Source: Cyclobacteriaceae bacterium (GTDB lineage: Bacteria; Bacteroidota; Bacteroidia; Cytophagales; Cyclobacteriaceae). Taken from it: a stretch of DNA of 7,526 nt. A model generated the notes under the pieces. It made no database searches. It saw only the letters and a program-made list of their open reading frames with translations, and was not told the DNA's origin. Shown one piece after another: positions 6,418-7,526 of this stretch. A program made the position numbers and the translations under genes. The stretch covers positions 1 through 7,526 of the forward strand of contig JALOMY010000137.1 of NCBI GenBank assembly GCA_025455225.1, given 5' to 3'. Within the stretch, counting starts at the first letter, position 1. Each line of letters opens with the position of its first letter.

Positions 6418-6450
6418 TAAATATATTTCTTGCAGGCTAATGTGCCTAAC
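6418..6450 (-). promoter_or_regulatory. Possible Bacteroidota-type promoter for the yceI pair
   Basis: On the minus strand TATATTTA (6425 to 6418) matches the Bacteroidota -7 consensus TAnnTTTG except for the last base. GTTAGG (6450 to 6445) lies about 19 bases upstream at the place of the -33 TTTG element, which it matches poorly. Transcription would start near 6411, giving a very short leader. The support is modest. Confidence 0.28.
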
Positions 6451-6483
6451 GCTGATAGGCAGGTTGATTAATTTTTAACAAAG

Positions 6484-6509
6484 AAATACTCAGGTAGTGG
6501 TGAGTATTT
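6484..6509 (-). terminator. Candidate terminator after the pyruvate-kinase-like gene
   Basis: AAATACTCA (6484-6492) and TGAGTATTT (6501-6509) form a perfect 9-base-pair stem with an 8-base loop, about 60 bases past the kinase stop codon. On the minus strand the stem is followed by CTTTGTT, a T-rich but not pure tract. The position between two same-strand genes and the perfect stem support a terminator. The AT-rich stem limits certainty. Confidence 0.42.
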
Positions 6510-6569
6510 GAAAATAGAAAGTAGGCTATTCTTGATAACCAATCTTTTAAAACAGCTCAGCTAAAATAA

Positions 6570-7526
6570 TCATCGTTTATAAAACCGGGTTTCATCCAGA
6601 AAATTCTTGGCAACACCCAGTGGCCGCATTATGTAACGCTTCTTATCCACATGCCCCATTTGGCGCTTCAGGATATTATCAAGTGCCTGAATCGTCTTAA
6701 CAAGATAATTCCCTTTGTTCAGCATGACACATTCTGCCATTACACCCATCGCAGCATCCGTCATTTCTGACCGGGTGGCAAATCCGGTTTTATTTAAAGT
6801 TTCAAGCACTTGCGTAGCCCAGATAACCGGTACATGGGCTGCTTCGCAAATCCATAGAATTTCCTCCTGAATTTCACTTAATCGTTCAAAGCCGATTTCA
6901 ACAGCCAGATCTCCACGCGCAATCATGACTCCGAAACTTTTTTCCTTCATACCAGCCAACAATAATCCGGGTAAGTTTTGAACCGCAGAAAGGCGTTCGA
7001 CTTTCAAAATTAAGGCCGGTCTTCTTCCGCTGCGACTGTGCTTGCGAATCTCTGTTTGAAGAAAATCAACATCATCAGGTGTGCTGACAAAAGAATAACC
7101 CACCATATCGGCAAACCGACAGATAAATGGAATATTCTTCATATCACTTTTTGTTAACGGGCTTATTTTTAAATCCGAATCCGGAAGATTAATGCCTTTA
7201 TCCTTCTTCAGGATTGGTTTTTTAGTAGAAATGCGTACTATTTGAATGATTACCTTTTTCGATTCAGCCTGAAGTACCTTAGCTTCGAACTTTCCATCAT
7301 CAAAATAGACATGTTCTCCGGGTTTAATCATTGTGAGAATTTCGGGAGGCTCCACTCTCAGTACGGCTTTACAATTATTTCTACCCTGGGATTGTGTACT
7401 ACCCGTAAGCAATAACTCATCTCCTTCCTTTATTTTTACTTCGTCTTTCTGAACGCGTTTTTGATAAAGATTCTTAATCCTGATCTTAGGACCAGCCAGA
7501 TCCATATAAACCTTGCAGGCATTACC
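6570..7526 (-). CDS. Pyruvate kinase family protein, 5' end outside window
   Basis: This is the 3' part (318 codons visible) of a cytoplasmic pyruvate-kinase-family enzyme. Pyruvate kinase transfers phosphate from phosphoenolpyruvate to ADP. The frame stays open to the right edge: upstream of the ATG at 7505 it reads GNACKVY, then MDLAGPKIRI, which is an internal family motif, so the gene begins outside. Counting from that Met: the B domain (about 12-100) with YFDDGKFEAKV; KGINLPDSDLKISPLTKSD (103-121); KVER at 168-171 (catalytic-lysine position Lys168, metal-ligand Glu170); GVMIARGDLAVEI (192-204, Asp199); and WATQVLETLNKTGFATRSEMTDAA (229-252). The usual SGETAKGxYP stretch is replaced by MLNKGNYLVKTI, and the protein stops about 40 residues later, without the C-terminal allosteric domain (about 110-130 residues in classical enzymes). 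This fits a known but less studied variant subfamily. The active-site residues visible are intact, so activity is plausible but not shown. Confidence 0.88.
   Translation of the reverse strand, partial: GNACKVYMDLAGPKIRIKNLYQKRVQKDEVKIKEGDELLLTGSTQSQGRNNCKAVLRVEPPEILTMIKPGEHVYFDDGKFEAKVLQAESKKVIIQIVRISTKKPILKKDKGINLPDSDLKISPLTKSDMKNIPFICRFADMVGYSFVSTPDDVDFLQTEIRKHSRSGRRPALILKVERLSAVQNLPGLLLAGMKEKSFGVMIARGDLAVEIGFERLSEIQEEILWICEAAHVPVIWATQVLETLNKTGFATRSEMTDAAMGVMAECVMLNKGNYLVKTIQALDNILKRQMGHVDKKRYIMRPLGVAKNFLDETRFYKR

Overview
The window reads as chromosomal DNA of a Bacteroidota bacterium, most likely of the Cytophagales type. The evidence is a moderately AT-rich composition, start codons without clear Shine-Dalgarno sequences, YceI proteins with the MTDYxxxPPT..GTI signature common in that phylum, a YaiO-type barrel, and a SPOR domain of the Bacteroidota style. 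This is a judgement from sequence style, not from a database match. No rRNA, tRNA, CRISPR array, insertion sequence or phage gene was seen. No gap between genes exceeds about 165 bases.

Left part (1-1919): an Lrp/AsnC-family regulator on the minus strand is divergent from a PLP-dependent Cys/Met-metabolism enzyme (methionine gamma-lyase / cystathionine gamma-synthase/lyase fold) on the plus strand. The gap between them holds a perfect inverted repeat that matches 13 of 15 positions of the E. coli Lrp consensus, with a second, weaker site beside it. This is the layout of a local regulator and its target, like mdeR-mdeA in pseudomonads. The enzyme has Gly where methionine gamma-lyases carry their specificity cysteine, so its substrate is open.

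Middle part (2006-5076, minus strand): two genes overlap by one base (TGATG). The first encodes a secreted YaiO-like outer-membrane beta-barrel. The second encodes a 736-residue membrane glycosyltransferase of family 2, which carries an extra transmembrane helix, a long low-complexity periplasmic linker and a C-terminal SPOR (peptidoglycan-binding) domain. Together they look like an inner-membrane polysaccharide synthase and its outer-membrane partner, with the synthase apparently tethered to peptidoglycan. This fusion is the most unusual thing in the window.

Right part (5182-7526, minus strand): two adjacent secreted YceI-like lipocalin-fold paralogues lie downstream of the 3' part of a pyruvate-kinase-family gene that runs off the right edge. 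That kinase belongs to the variant lacking the C-terminal allosteric domain. Candidate terminators lie after the kinase gene and after the second YceI gene, so the right half probably contains three transcription units: kinase; yceI-yceI; and yaiO-like plus glycosyltransferase.
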